From Toxoplasma gondii ME49 (Eukaryota; Apicomplexa; Conoidasida; Eucoccidiorida; Sarcocystidae): a DNA stretch of 64,000 nucleotides. Shown piece by piece: positions 1-11,300 of this stretch. The stretch is from NCBI RefSeq assembly GCF_000006565.2, contig NC_031474.1, positions 4,065,662 to 4,129,661 of the forward strand, in the 5' to 3' direction. Every line of letters begins with the position of its first letter. Position 1 is the stretch's first letter. A program made the translations under genes and the position numbers. The notes under the pieces were generated by a model. That model searched no databases. It was not told the DNA's origin and saw only the letters and a list, made by a program, of their open reading frames with translations.

Positions 1-156
1 CATTCGTGCAGAATCCATCATGATCTCTTGTCTCTCCACGCTCAGGGACACCGCCTGTCTCTTCTCTCTCAGCATGTTCACATAGTCCTCGCCTTGGTTC
101 GCTTCACTGAGAACCTGTCTGAACGCCGCGTTGACCCCACAGAAACGCGTGTCTAC
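1..156 (-). other. Coding-like antisense exon fragment at window edge
   Basis: Read on the minus strand, this segment is open from a good acceptor (ATTTATTTTAG just upstream, at 157 and beyond) to the window edge. It encodes about 52 residues, beginning VDTRFCGVNAAFRQ, containing GEDYVNMLREKRQ and ending EIMMDSARM. The composition is hydrophilic and helical with no low complexity, and third positions look coding-like. I do not recognise the family. The plus strand here does not encode the PFK beta-domain residues expected just before the exon at 328, so for that gene this is intron or foreign sequence. It could be an exon of another gene, a dead gene fragment inside an intron, or a sign of misassembly. 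Confidence 0.4.
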
Positions 157-327
157 CTAAAATAAATATACATGTTCATGAAGGACAGAAATCTGCATGC
201 ATGGCTTTAGACGCCCCGAGTGTTGCGATCCGTCTGGTTTTTCTGTTGCCGGGGAAACGCTCAGGCTTTGTGGGCAGCGATGCCTGTGTACTTCCCTGAT
301 CTCTCTCGTGTCTCTTTTTCGTATCAG

Positions 328-2326
328 ATGAAAGAATTACGAAACATGATTCACGACTTGCTTCATGCCGAGTCCGCCGCATCTTCCTCGCCTCTGGCAG
401 CTTGCGCTGCACCCTCCGACAACACGGCCGCGACGCATGCGTGGACGATTCAACCGCCGACAGAAGCTTCTCTTTGCGCGCTGCTTCCTGAGAGACTCGC
501 GAGGGCCTTTCGACTCCTTCCCGCTTACGCGCGCAGATCGCTCATGCTTCAACATGACTGTCGGGGACGGCCACTGCTCCCCACCATCGAAGCCGAGGCT
601 TTGCTTGCTCAGAGAGTCGAAAAGGAACTCAGAAAAAGGTTCGACGCAACACAGGATCCACTGGTCAACAAATGACGATATTCGACTGGAATGCCTGGGG
701 TGCTACAGTCATCACACTTTCTACCAGTCTCTCGCCATCGACTTCCGATCCGAGTCCCCTCATGCCAGCCAATATATATATATATATATATATACAAATA
801 TATATGCATTTATTTGTACATATATATACCGGTACATGTATTCAAATATGTATATGTATATATGAATATATATATATATATATATAAATACAAATATGTG
901 AATATATATGTATATGTTCGTGTTGATGCTTAGAGATGTGCGGCGTTTCTTTGTTTAGGCTTTGATGTGTGTGGATCCAGTCAGGGAGCAAACGGCAGAC
1001 GAGGCAGCCGCGATTTCGTCTACGGTTTAACTTGTTTTTTCTTTTGGAAGAAAAGTAAATCGAGCATCTTGACTGTTTCCTCCTTTGTGTGTGGGGATCT
1101 CTCTGCCGTGTGTCGTCATCGCCCAGCTGGCGTGGACCTTATTGTCAGTTATGCGCCGTGTCTCCTTGTGTCTCCTTGTATCCTTCATTCTTCGTCCGCA
1201 TGCCCGCTTACCTCTCTTCTTCACTCTGCTCAGAAAAGCTGCGGGAGACGCGCGCTGCGTTGAAACCTTTACTTACCGCCTGCATTACCTCGGCCAAGAG
1301 GGCCGCTGCCCTCTTCCGACGCGCTTCGACTGCACCTTGGGGTACGCCTTAGGCACTGTGGCAGGCGCCATCGTCTCTTTTGGCTTGACTGGATACATGG
1401 CATGCGTCCGAAACATCCACTTGCCTCTGGACTGCTGGGAAGCATGCGCCCTTCCTCTCGTCTGTCTCCTCAGACCTTCCTCTCGAGTGCCCTCTGCACC
1501 TTCTGCTTCTGCCTCGAAACCTTCTGCATCTTCTGTCGGACCTGCTGGACCTGCGACGGGTGAACCGTCCACTGGCGCGTCTTTGTCTGACCCAGCTGAG
1601 ATGTTTGCTGGGTCTTCGGGGTCCCCGTTTTTGCCGCGAGAAGACACACAAAGCATGGCGAGTAGCAGGCGGGAAACGAAGGAGGCAAATGCTGAAGGTG
1701 GGGGCGGCTCTGCGTCTCGGCAGACAGTGAGGAGACCTTCAAACACTGGCGGATTAGCGCGGCTCAATCACCATCAGCAACTGTCAGTGCCGACAATTCC
1801 TCCCTATCGACTCGCGGCCAACAGCAACTTGTTTCGCTGTTACAAACGCGTCAAAGACTCCTGGAAGGTGAGGACGCTGGAGGGGGCGGCCGAAAAGAGA
1901 ACACGGGAGACAGAGTGCACATGCACGCAGCGAAAGTCTCTGAAAGACGACACCAAACAGAAAAGATCGCGCGCTTATGATATCAAGAGAGATACAGCTT
2001 GCAGGCTGAGAAAGCAGCAGAGAGACAGAGAGCAGTGACGGCGTCAAGACGCAGGAATGAACAAAAAGACGCGCCCGAGTCACATACAGGCACAGACACG
2101 AGCCCCTACATATATATATATATATATATACGTATATATAACTTGAAATAAACAGCGTAAATGTTCATATATGTTCTATATATTATATGTCTTAGGCTTA
2201 ACATTTAATATAATATGTTTATAGTTTATATTGTATTTAGCGAATACCATATACATATTTGTATGTTATATTGTTCTTGACATATTATATATAAAGGGTA
2301 AAAGGCCAACATGTTAAATATAGTAC

Positions 2327-2364
<38 letters not shown>

Positions 2365-5300
2365 GTACAAGTTTGATGTTTAGGCGTTCGTTCCCGAGTG
2401 CAAGTGAACGTTTTTTTCGGTGTTTCGGTGCGATTTCTTCGCGTGTGTTTTTCCTTTTGTTGGCTGATCGCCGACTGGCCTGTCTCGGTTTTTTTCTTGC
2501 AGGTTCCAGTGTGGATCGTCAACATGTTTTTCATTTCCTTGTTTTTGTGGCATCTGCGCTTCGCAGGTCTACTGTTTGTACAGGAGCCCGGGACCCGTGA
2601 GTTTTGCGCCGACGTCTCGCCTGGCGCTGACGCTTTGTTCCGCGTGTCACCGGTACCTGAGTCTTTGTATCTGCGCGTCTGGACGTTCTTTCCACGCTCT
2701 TTGTCCAGATTCCTTCTCGTCGGGGACTGCACGTACTTCTTGCGAGGGAGGCGAGACGCCGCGGCCTTCTGCTGCATGCAGGTCGTCTCTCAGCCCCGCG
2801 TCCGGGCGATGGACAGAAGACGCTAAGACGGGAGGAGGCTCGCGAGCTGATGCAGAGCCGAAACGGCGGACAGCGGTTGGCGGGGAGGACGAGGATATGG
2901 AAGAGAGTCTCAGACGAAAGCGACAGCTGCTTCTCTCGACGGAAGTCCATGACGAGAGTATTCCCTTGATGCTGGTTGCTCAGTTCTGCTCCCCGCTGGA
3001 AACGCTGCTGCGAGTCCAGCCTTTGAAGCTGAAGAAGTCAAAGTTCACTGAGCTCTTCGCATCACCAGAGTTCGGCAGGGCCTCAACGGGTGTCGCCTCA
3101 CGCCGCGGTCTCCTGCAACTCGCGAGCGATCCTATCTGGAGTCGAACGCGGAGCTCTGAGCCTACGCATGCAGGCTTCAATCTTTTGAAGGACTCCACCC
3201 ACCCGAGGCCGCACCCCCCAGGCGAAGAAGGAAGGCGAAGAGAGAGCTTCACAGTGACATCCTCAGACGCAGGCGCGGAGCCGAGAACGGACTCTAGGAA
3301 AGGCGAGGGGACACAAGGCCTACGGGTGGGAGACGGAGAAGGACCCGGAGCAACGAGGATGGAGATGACGAAGACAGACGAAGACCAGGGCGAGGACATG
3401 TTCTTCGGGGCTGAAGCAGAACTGCTCGAAGATGCCTGGACAGACAGTGAAGCCGAGCATGCAGAGGAACGTGTGTTTCCGCTCGAACCCCCCACCCTCT
3501 TCCTCAACTGCAGGAGACGTTGTCAGGCAAGCTTGTAAAGAGAAAGAGAAAGAAAACAGTTGCGGGGTTGGAGAAGGAGGGAGAGAAGACGGTCCCGGAT
3601 GCACACTGAGCAGGAGAAGGGAAGGGAAACGGTATTGATAATCCATTGGGAGAAGTTGAGACAAATCCTGTGTAAACCCCTTGTGCGTGTCCGAGTCCGT
3701 CTAACGAGCCAAGCCGTAGAAAAGCCCCAGTGCATGCGAGGTTCCGGGAAGAGGCCGCTTGATACAAGGATTTGTCGGCATTTTGTGATGTATTCTTCTT
3801 TGTCGATTTGAAGGGCCAACGGACTTACCCCGACTGCACTTTGTTTAAAAAAAACGAAGGCAACACGGTCCCGTTATCATGGCGTAGCATGCAAATATAT
3901 ATGTATATATATATATATATATAGTTTAGTGGACGTTCGGCATCTGAGGGAGCCATGAGACAATCACGAGAAATATGGATATATATATGTGCGTGGTGTC
4001 TGTATAGATAGATGTCGACGCTATAGAACGGCCTATCCGATGGAGAACCGCCTCCACATGCTTCATGTGTCTACGAAGTATGAGCCTTTTGAGTTGATTC
4101 GCCGGTCTGCTTGTTCGGGAGCAAACGATTGCAATGTGTGTGCCTGGCCTCCGTCCCCCCAAAGCGTTTCAGGGTCCGATAGTTGTCGGTCGGATGTCCG
4201 ATCTCTGCGTCTGGGTGCTCAGCTTTCGTCGTTTCAACTACGTCGTCTCGAGTATAAGCCGAAGCTGCCAGCAGTTTTCTTCCAGCCCTTTACTTTGGCG
4301 TGCATGGACATCACCGCGGTGATTTCTTCGAATCCGGTTCTACTCCAGAGGGTTTTTCCTCTGACCCACAACCTGCGAGCGATCGACGTCGTCCCGATGA
4401 AGCAGCTTCTGGAGGCAGATCCGTGGACGCCGGCGCCCCTTCCTCCTTCTAGCTGTCTCCTCCGTTTCTGGCGTTCGCCTGGGTCCCGAGACTCCTCCTC
4501 TTCTCCGGCCGCATTGCCTCCACCCTGTCTGCCTTACCATCTGAAGCGCGCCGCGAAACGCGCGAACGCAGGGGTGAACGACGCATGCGACGCGCCCGCA
4601 GGCGCCGCATGCTGCGGGGGCGAAGAGAGGGCCTCGGGCCAGGGAGACTGCGGAGAAGAAGGAGACAGGCAGATCTCAGGTGGCGAGGCGCCGGTCGCCA
4701 CAGTGGGGGCCGCCGAAAGGAGGGAGGAGCGAGAGCAGGAAGGGAAGGCCGTGAGGGACGAGCCTGCCAGAGAGGCGAGAGAGGGAGACGACTGCGGAGA
4801 ATTCGAAGGGGCACAGAAGCGAGGAGACGACAGGCAACATGGCGAGGGCGACCAACGGTTCGGGGACGCAAAGCCTTCGCAGAGCGAAGGAAGCGAAAAC
4901 AGGAAACGCGAGTGTCGTTTTGAACAGCCAGTTTCCGCCAGGCCCGTGTCTCCGACGCCGGGACTCGCGGCGGACGCGCTGAGATCTGCAGCAGCGAGTC
5001 CACGGAGAGGCGGGAACTATGAAGGAGACATGGATGGCCTTCGCAGGACAGAAGAAAAAAAACTTGCTCCGCCCCCTCAGTTTGTCGGTGTCCATCGTGG
5101 CGGCTTGGCGCTTCGAGCTGACGCAGATCTGGGAGAGGCAGTAAGGCGGAAGTTGACTAAAGGCCCTAAGAGAGGGTGGAGTTAAAAGGGACAGGGTGAA
5201 GGGTGGATTCGTTCTGAGGGCCAAAATACGTGCTACTGCGAAGTCAGTGGGGACTCTTCTTTGAAAATGGGTATACAATGGATGCAGAAAGGTGGAGAGC

Positions 5301-8300
5301 GAAATGTACAGCATCAAAATGTTTCTGTGAATAAAAACATCGGGATCTGGGAGGCAGCCTCATTGTCAGGGTGTGTCTCTTGGTTCCCCCCTATGAACCG
5401 TCAATTCTGTCAAGGCAAGAATAGAAAGCAGACGAAAGAGGCAGGCGACATCTGCGCTTCAGCACATCAGTGTTTTGTAGACTTTACAACCGCGATATGC
5501 TTTAGAGATGAAAACGGTTACGTGGATCATTATCTGCGTGCCTGTAGCTTCAGTTCGACGCGCACGAGACCGCAAATTCGGCGGCGCCTTTCTTCGCGAA
5601 CCCCCTAGGCCCTCTGCCAGGTTCCTCGGTCTACCCTGCCCCGCTTTTGCCTGTCTCCTTGGAGGCGGAGAAACCGCGGCGCGTTTCGCCCTATCCCGCA
5701 GCCTTCCCCTCTGTGCCCTTCGGGGCGTCCATGCCTGGGGGCCCTCAGCCCCCATCGGAGACACGCGGAGGCCTCGAGGTAAGTCCGAGAAAGCGAGGCC
5801 TAGAAACCGGCAAACACCCGCTCCCGGAGTCGACGCCTCTCGCGCCGTCAGGGACGCGGGCCCCCGTGGGCTCTCGGGGGCGCGCGGGGGGCTGCGTGGA
5901 GGGGACTGTCCCCATTTTCGCGCGCCCCGCGGCGGGGGCAGGCGAGCCCCCGCGTTTCGGAAGCGAAGCGGCCGCGGGTGAAGCTGGGGCTTGGAGACAC
6001 GCCGTGGGTTCCACGGGGCCGGCGACCATGGCCCGAATCATTTCGCCTTCGCTGGTGGCCGTCCCGGCGACGGAGACGTTCGGACGACCCTCGACCAAAG
6101 CCTTCGGTACTTCGAGAAGCGGGAGTAGGACTGGAGAAAGGGCAACAGGCAGAGACGAAGGAGAAGAGACAGAGAGAGCAGGAGGCCGCGCCTGTGGGGA
6201 AGGAGGAGAAGCAGATAGCGGGACAGCGAAGAAGGCCACAGTGAGCAAGTCCAGAGCCTCGTGGAAGCGCGAAGGCGGCTCAACCCCAGAGCAGGATACC
6301 GGGCATCTTCATTTGCATTCGTTGGGCCTCATTCGCGCCGCTTCAGCCCCGCAGAGAGATTTCCCGAAAGTAAGGAGAACACTGTAAACAGTGATGGAAC
6401 AAAGTGCGAAAGAGGCGGCTGCTGTGCGTCCAGCATCTAGTGAAACAGCGGTGTTGTGTCGAGTGGCGTGAGACGCTTGGATGGTAGAATCTTTGCAGGC
6501 AGGGACGGGGGGGGATCCGGGCTTCCAGTTGCCATCCAAAGGGGCAGTTTTCTGTCTCTAGAAATCCATCCTTTTCTCAACAAGTACGTTTGTTTTCGAA
6601 GCGCAGACCGTGCATCTGAAACTCACTCTCTGTGCCAGCGGAAACCGTTTTCTCTCTGTAGGTCGAGGAAGAGGAGACGTTCCAGTCATCGCATTGCACC
6701 GCCTCTCACTCGACAGCTGACCCATCTGTAGCTCTGCGGCGAGGCCCCCACAGCGCCAGAAGTTCCCACGAAGGCTCTCTCGCCCGCTCCGGCGCCGCGG
6801 CTCCGTCCCCGCCCCTCCAGGCGCCGACTGTGTCCGATGGAGCCCAACTGGTGCGGCCACCGGTTCCGGTCGGGCCGGCACTCTTCAGTGACTTGGCCCC
6901 GGGGTCTCACGAGGCGCACGGGCAGCCCCCCCCAGGAGGCACAGGCAAGGCCCAAAGCTGGTCTGGCCCTTCTGAGACGGCGGGTGCAGTCGCGAAGGAA
7001 GGCAACCTCCATCAGCGTCCCCACACGAATGCTGAAACTGGAAGAGACACGAAAGCCCCCCACACAACAGAGATGCAAAGGGGAGAAAGCGCGGGAACAG
7101 AGTTGAGCGCGGAGGGAGAGAGGCCGGCAAGTTCTCCAGGTGTCGGAGAGAAGAGATGGGCGGCAGGCACGTCTCCTGCTGCTCGAGTTAGGTTTCCTTC
7201 CTTCGTCGCTTCTTTGTTAAGAGGCGATGGCGCACACAGAGGTGGACGCAGCGCCGTCGAGAGCACTGCGGCTTCGGGCATCGTGAGAAGAAACACGCGA
7301 ATCGATTTGCAAGGTTCTGCGTCGCCTGTGGTGATGCTCCGCTACGAGACTGCACGGGCCGACTCAAGTCGCCGGCTGGAGAGAGGCGACAGCGCCAAGA
7401 CGCGCGTTGTGCTTGACGAGGTCTGTCAGGGCCGTCGCCCACCCACAGGTGAGGGCATGCGTTCGCCTGCTTGTTGGACGGACATGGAGGGAGAAGAACC
7501 AGGGATGGTGGAAACAGGTGACGAAAACTCAGCGACGGCGAGCGAGACGGGAGAAGGCGCCTGGATTCGAAAAAAGAGATTGTTTCATGAAGGGACCACG
7601 CGGGAGGACATGAGGAAACAAGGGGGCGAATGGGAGAGAGAAAGTGAGAGAAAAGAGATAGAGATATAGATATTTATATAGATAGAGAGATAGATAGAGA
7701 GGTAGAGAGAAGGAATGCGTGGCGAGATCGTCGAGTACGGGGTTTCTATAGATCGTGAAAGAGAGGTTAGGCGCTAGAAGACAAAACACATGCACTTATC
7801 TCTCTACTTATCTCTCTGTGGACCTACAGTCGAGTGGTAGTCCGATAAAAGTGAGCTGGTGACGGTTGTGGCTGATGGTTTGAGAGACCGTCTATGTTTT
7901 TCTTCTCGATTCAGAGGGCCGCTGCCGAAGTCTGTCGCCTTTCCGCGACCCCAGAGAACCTTCCGGTCTAGACACCGGGAACCAGCCGCCTTGGAGACTC
8001 GAAGGTGACAGCGAGGAGCGAGGTGCTCCGTTGCCGCGATCAGGCCCAAGCGCGGACGGCAAGAAGCCCGCTGCTCCTTGTGCCGGGCATTTCTCTTCTT
8101 CTTCCTTCGCGTCTGCCGCTTCTGCTGAGGCCGCGAAGCTGCGAGGCGGCGAGGAAGATTCAGACGAGGCCGCGCCCAAAGACGGTTTGCAGGAAGGAGA
8201 CAGAAGCGAGAGAGAACACGCAGAACGGAGAGAAGAAAGGGACGAGAGAGAAGGAAAGAGAGAAGAAGCCAACGCTCGGGGAACCCCACAGCCAACAAAG

Positions 8301-11300
8301 GCGGACGAGGGGTACATCGAGCCCAAACTCTGTCTGAGCAGAAAATCGTCGCGAGTCAATCTTGTCGAGAGCCAAGAGCCTCTCAGGATTGCTGTCTGTT
8401 TCTTTGGTGAGGCTTTGCTCAGAGAACATGGAGAAATGTCGATCGAGTAGCGAGAAAACAATGCTACACAGAAAGCCCTGCTCTCATGGATGTGAGAGTC
8501 TGTGTACACGTAACGCGGATTCATGCACACACACATACGTACATGCATACATACTCATGAAGATTCAATTCGGTGTCTGTACGAAGAGCGCTCTACACTT
8601 GTATGAACATAATGTATGTATGCGTCGTTGTACGTTTATGGAGTGCCCTTTTCTGCACAGACTAGGTATTTGGTTTTTTCGGTTTCTCCGCCTGTGTGTG
8701 TTCTGCGTACTTCCACGCTCACGTGAGTGCGACAGGACGTCTTGGGCTGGGCTTGCTTGGCTGTTTCGACGCTCAGGGCGGCAAGCCCCCGGAGGTTTGA
8801 ACGCAGTCATGGGCGTTTTGGAGTACTTGGAAAATTTGTCTCCCAAGGGCATTTGCATTGGCATTCTTGGAGGCATCCTGGGTCTCGTTCACGGCTGGTA
8901 CACAATCGTGGACAGGCGGTCGTTCTCCCTGTTTCGGAACCAAGGCGGCCTCGACCTCTTGTGCAGGTGAGTGAAGTTTGATTTTCGAAAGAACGTCTGC
9001 CTCGCTCACTGCCCCTGTTCCAGTGCTACCGTGTCTCGCTGTTGGGTGTCGATCGTGCGTCGCGCTGGCGGCTTCCCTTCCACAGTACGTTTTCTTCGGA
9101 CCGATTCGCTTTCTGTCTCCATCCGCAGTGAGTGTGCGAGGCGTATCTCGTCAGTCTAGGACTTCATTTCAGACTCCCGTCTCACGATGTCCCCGAGCTT
9201 TCTGTTGGACTTGAATGCATTCATGACACTTCCAACTTCACGGCGGCGAAGGTGGGAAGAGGCCTTCTTTCATGTTTCTCTCCACAGATGTCAAGACGCA
9301 CTCGACTCTGTGTTGACAGCGACATCGGGGAGGCGACAGTCAGAAAGTGAACGCGAGATGTGTACAGCTTCGTTTTCGGCACAGAGAATGCTTTCGTAAA
9401 CAGACGGTAGCCATCGCTCTCCTTGGAGAACCGCTCGGCGCGCATCAAAGTGTCGTCTCAACTTTAGAGTCGCCGAGCGTCTCTGCTGAAGGCGAACGTG
9501 AGTCAACTTTTTCTCTCTTGACACCGTAACGAAACGTGGACTCCAGAGTGGACTTGGCAAACCAGCGTGTGTGGACAGGCTGTCCAAATATCGCGGTATT
9601 TTTTATGATTTTGACTTGCCCCTGTGACGTTTCTGCGCGTCTGTGACTCTGGGACTCTGCAGAACAACGGAACATTTCAGCAACGAATTCGAGCTGCAGC
9701 AATGCATCAAAACAATCCAGGCCCTCCGACTTGATGGCCTCGTCGTCCTCGGAGGGACCAGCGCTGTCAGCGACGCTGCCATCCTGACTGAGCACCTCCT
9801 CGACTCGGATACACAAACCTGTGTCGTCGGCGTCCCCATGACGGTCGACAACGGTGTGCCGTTCATTGAAGCAGTAAGCCTCATCGGACCGCGACGCGGA
9901 CCGCCTCTGCGCGGGTCTGCCTTGTCATGTTTTTCTTGCTCTCTCTTGGTCGCTCGTTTGTTCTACCTCTTCCTCTTTGCCTCCTTCCCTCTGTCTGTCT
10001 GTCTGTCTCGTCGCTTTCTTCTCTCTCGCGCTCGTCTCCTCCCTTCTCCACCCTTTCGTTTTCTGTCTCCATTGGCCGTCACTGCTCTCTGCGTCCCTCT
10101 GCATGCAGTGCCTCGGTCACGACACAGTCTGTCGTGTCTTCAACAGCATCATCGGCAGCTTGATGCACGAGAGTCGCAGCTCAAAGTGTTGGTATTTTAT
10201 CCGCGTCTCCGGCAAATGTCTCTCCCACCTGGCTGCGGAATGTGCACTCGACACGCACCCGAACTTGGTCCTTATCAACGAAGAAATCGAGCAGAAGGTA
10301 ACAATTGCAGGATTTCCATGTCTGGAAGATGGGCGGGATGACAGCGAGAGCCACCGTTGTGCCAGTGCATGCAAGCAAGCCGTATATCGCTTTCCCAGTG
10401 TCTGGAGAATGGCCAGAAAAACGCTCAAATCCGACTTCGGCTCACAGCTGGGCTGGGCAACATCGCCGCTCACTTGGATGCACCGGAGTCGCAGCTCGCA
10501 GCCTTACGCTGCCTCGCGCACCGCTTGCGCATGTTCTAGCAGGGACAATCTCTGAGAGAGGTGAAATCCAGGTTAATGTTGAAAGCAGGCGTTCACTCTC
10601 CGGCACTGTACTTGGGAGTCGACAAACCACCACGAAGGCAAACGAGACTTCGTATCGCCTCTGCAGTGGCTCTGCCTCAGTCTCCTTCGTTGCGCCAGCG
10701 CGCGAAAGACTGTTCCTCTGTGAAACGATTGTCAACCGCCCTGTGTAGTCACAGACCAAGTCAAGACTCTGGCCCTGTCGCGTCTCCGGATTGCATGCGA
10801 CGCGAGGCGGGAGTGTAGACAGAGACACCCGTTTTTTAGGGTGCTGCCTGGCACTCTCCAGTCACAAGCTTGGGATACCAAGTTCTGTCTGGCTGCAGCA
10901 GACTTCGAATGTTGACTTCTCTCTGCTTTTTGTGTTTCCTCTCTAGCGCATGGGGGCGATGGCGTTAACGAATTTGATCAGCGATATCGTGGAGACGCGC
11001 GCCGGCCTGGGCCTTCACTACGGGACCGTCCTTCTTCCCGACTCTCTCCTGGCGCATTTGCCGGAAATGCACATGCTCATCAACGAAGTGGATGCATGTT
11101 TCGAAAGTGGGCGACATGCGTCTCTTTGTCGACTTCTTTACACACCTCTGTGTCCTTTTGGAGACTCATTGTGTCTTTCTCTGCGTCGATTCCGTTTCTT
11201 GTCTCGCGGCCTTTCTCTGTATATCGAATCAACGTCTATATCACTATCTATACCTATCTATGCGTCTTTCCCTGTCTCCATCATTCTACAACTATATCGG

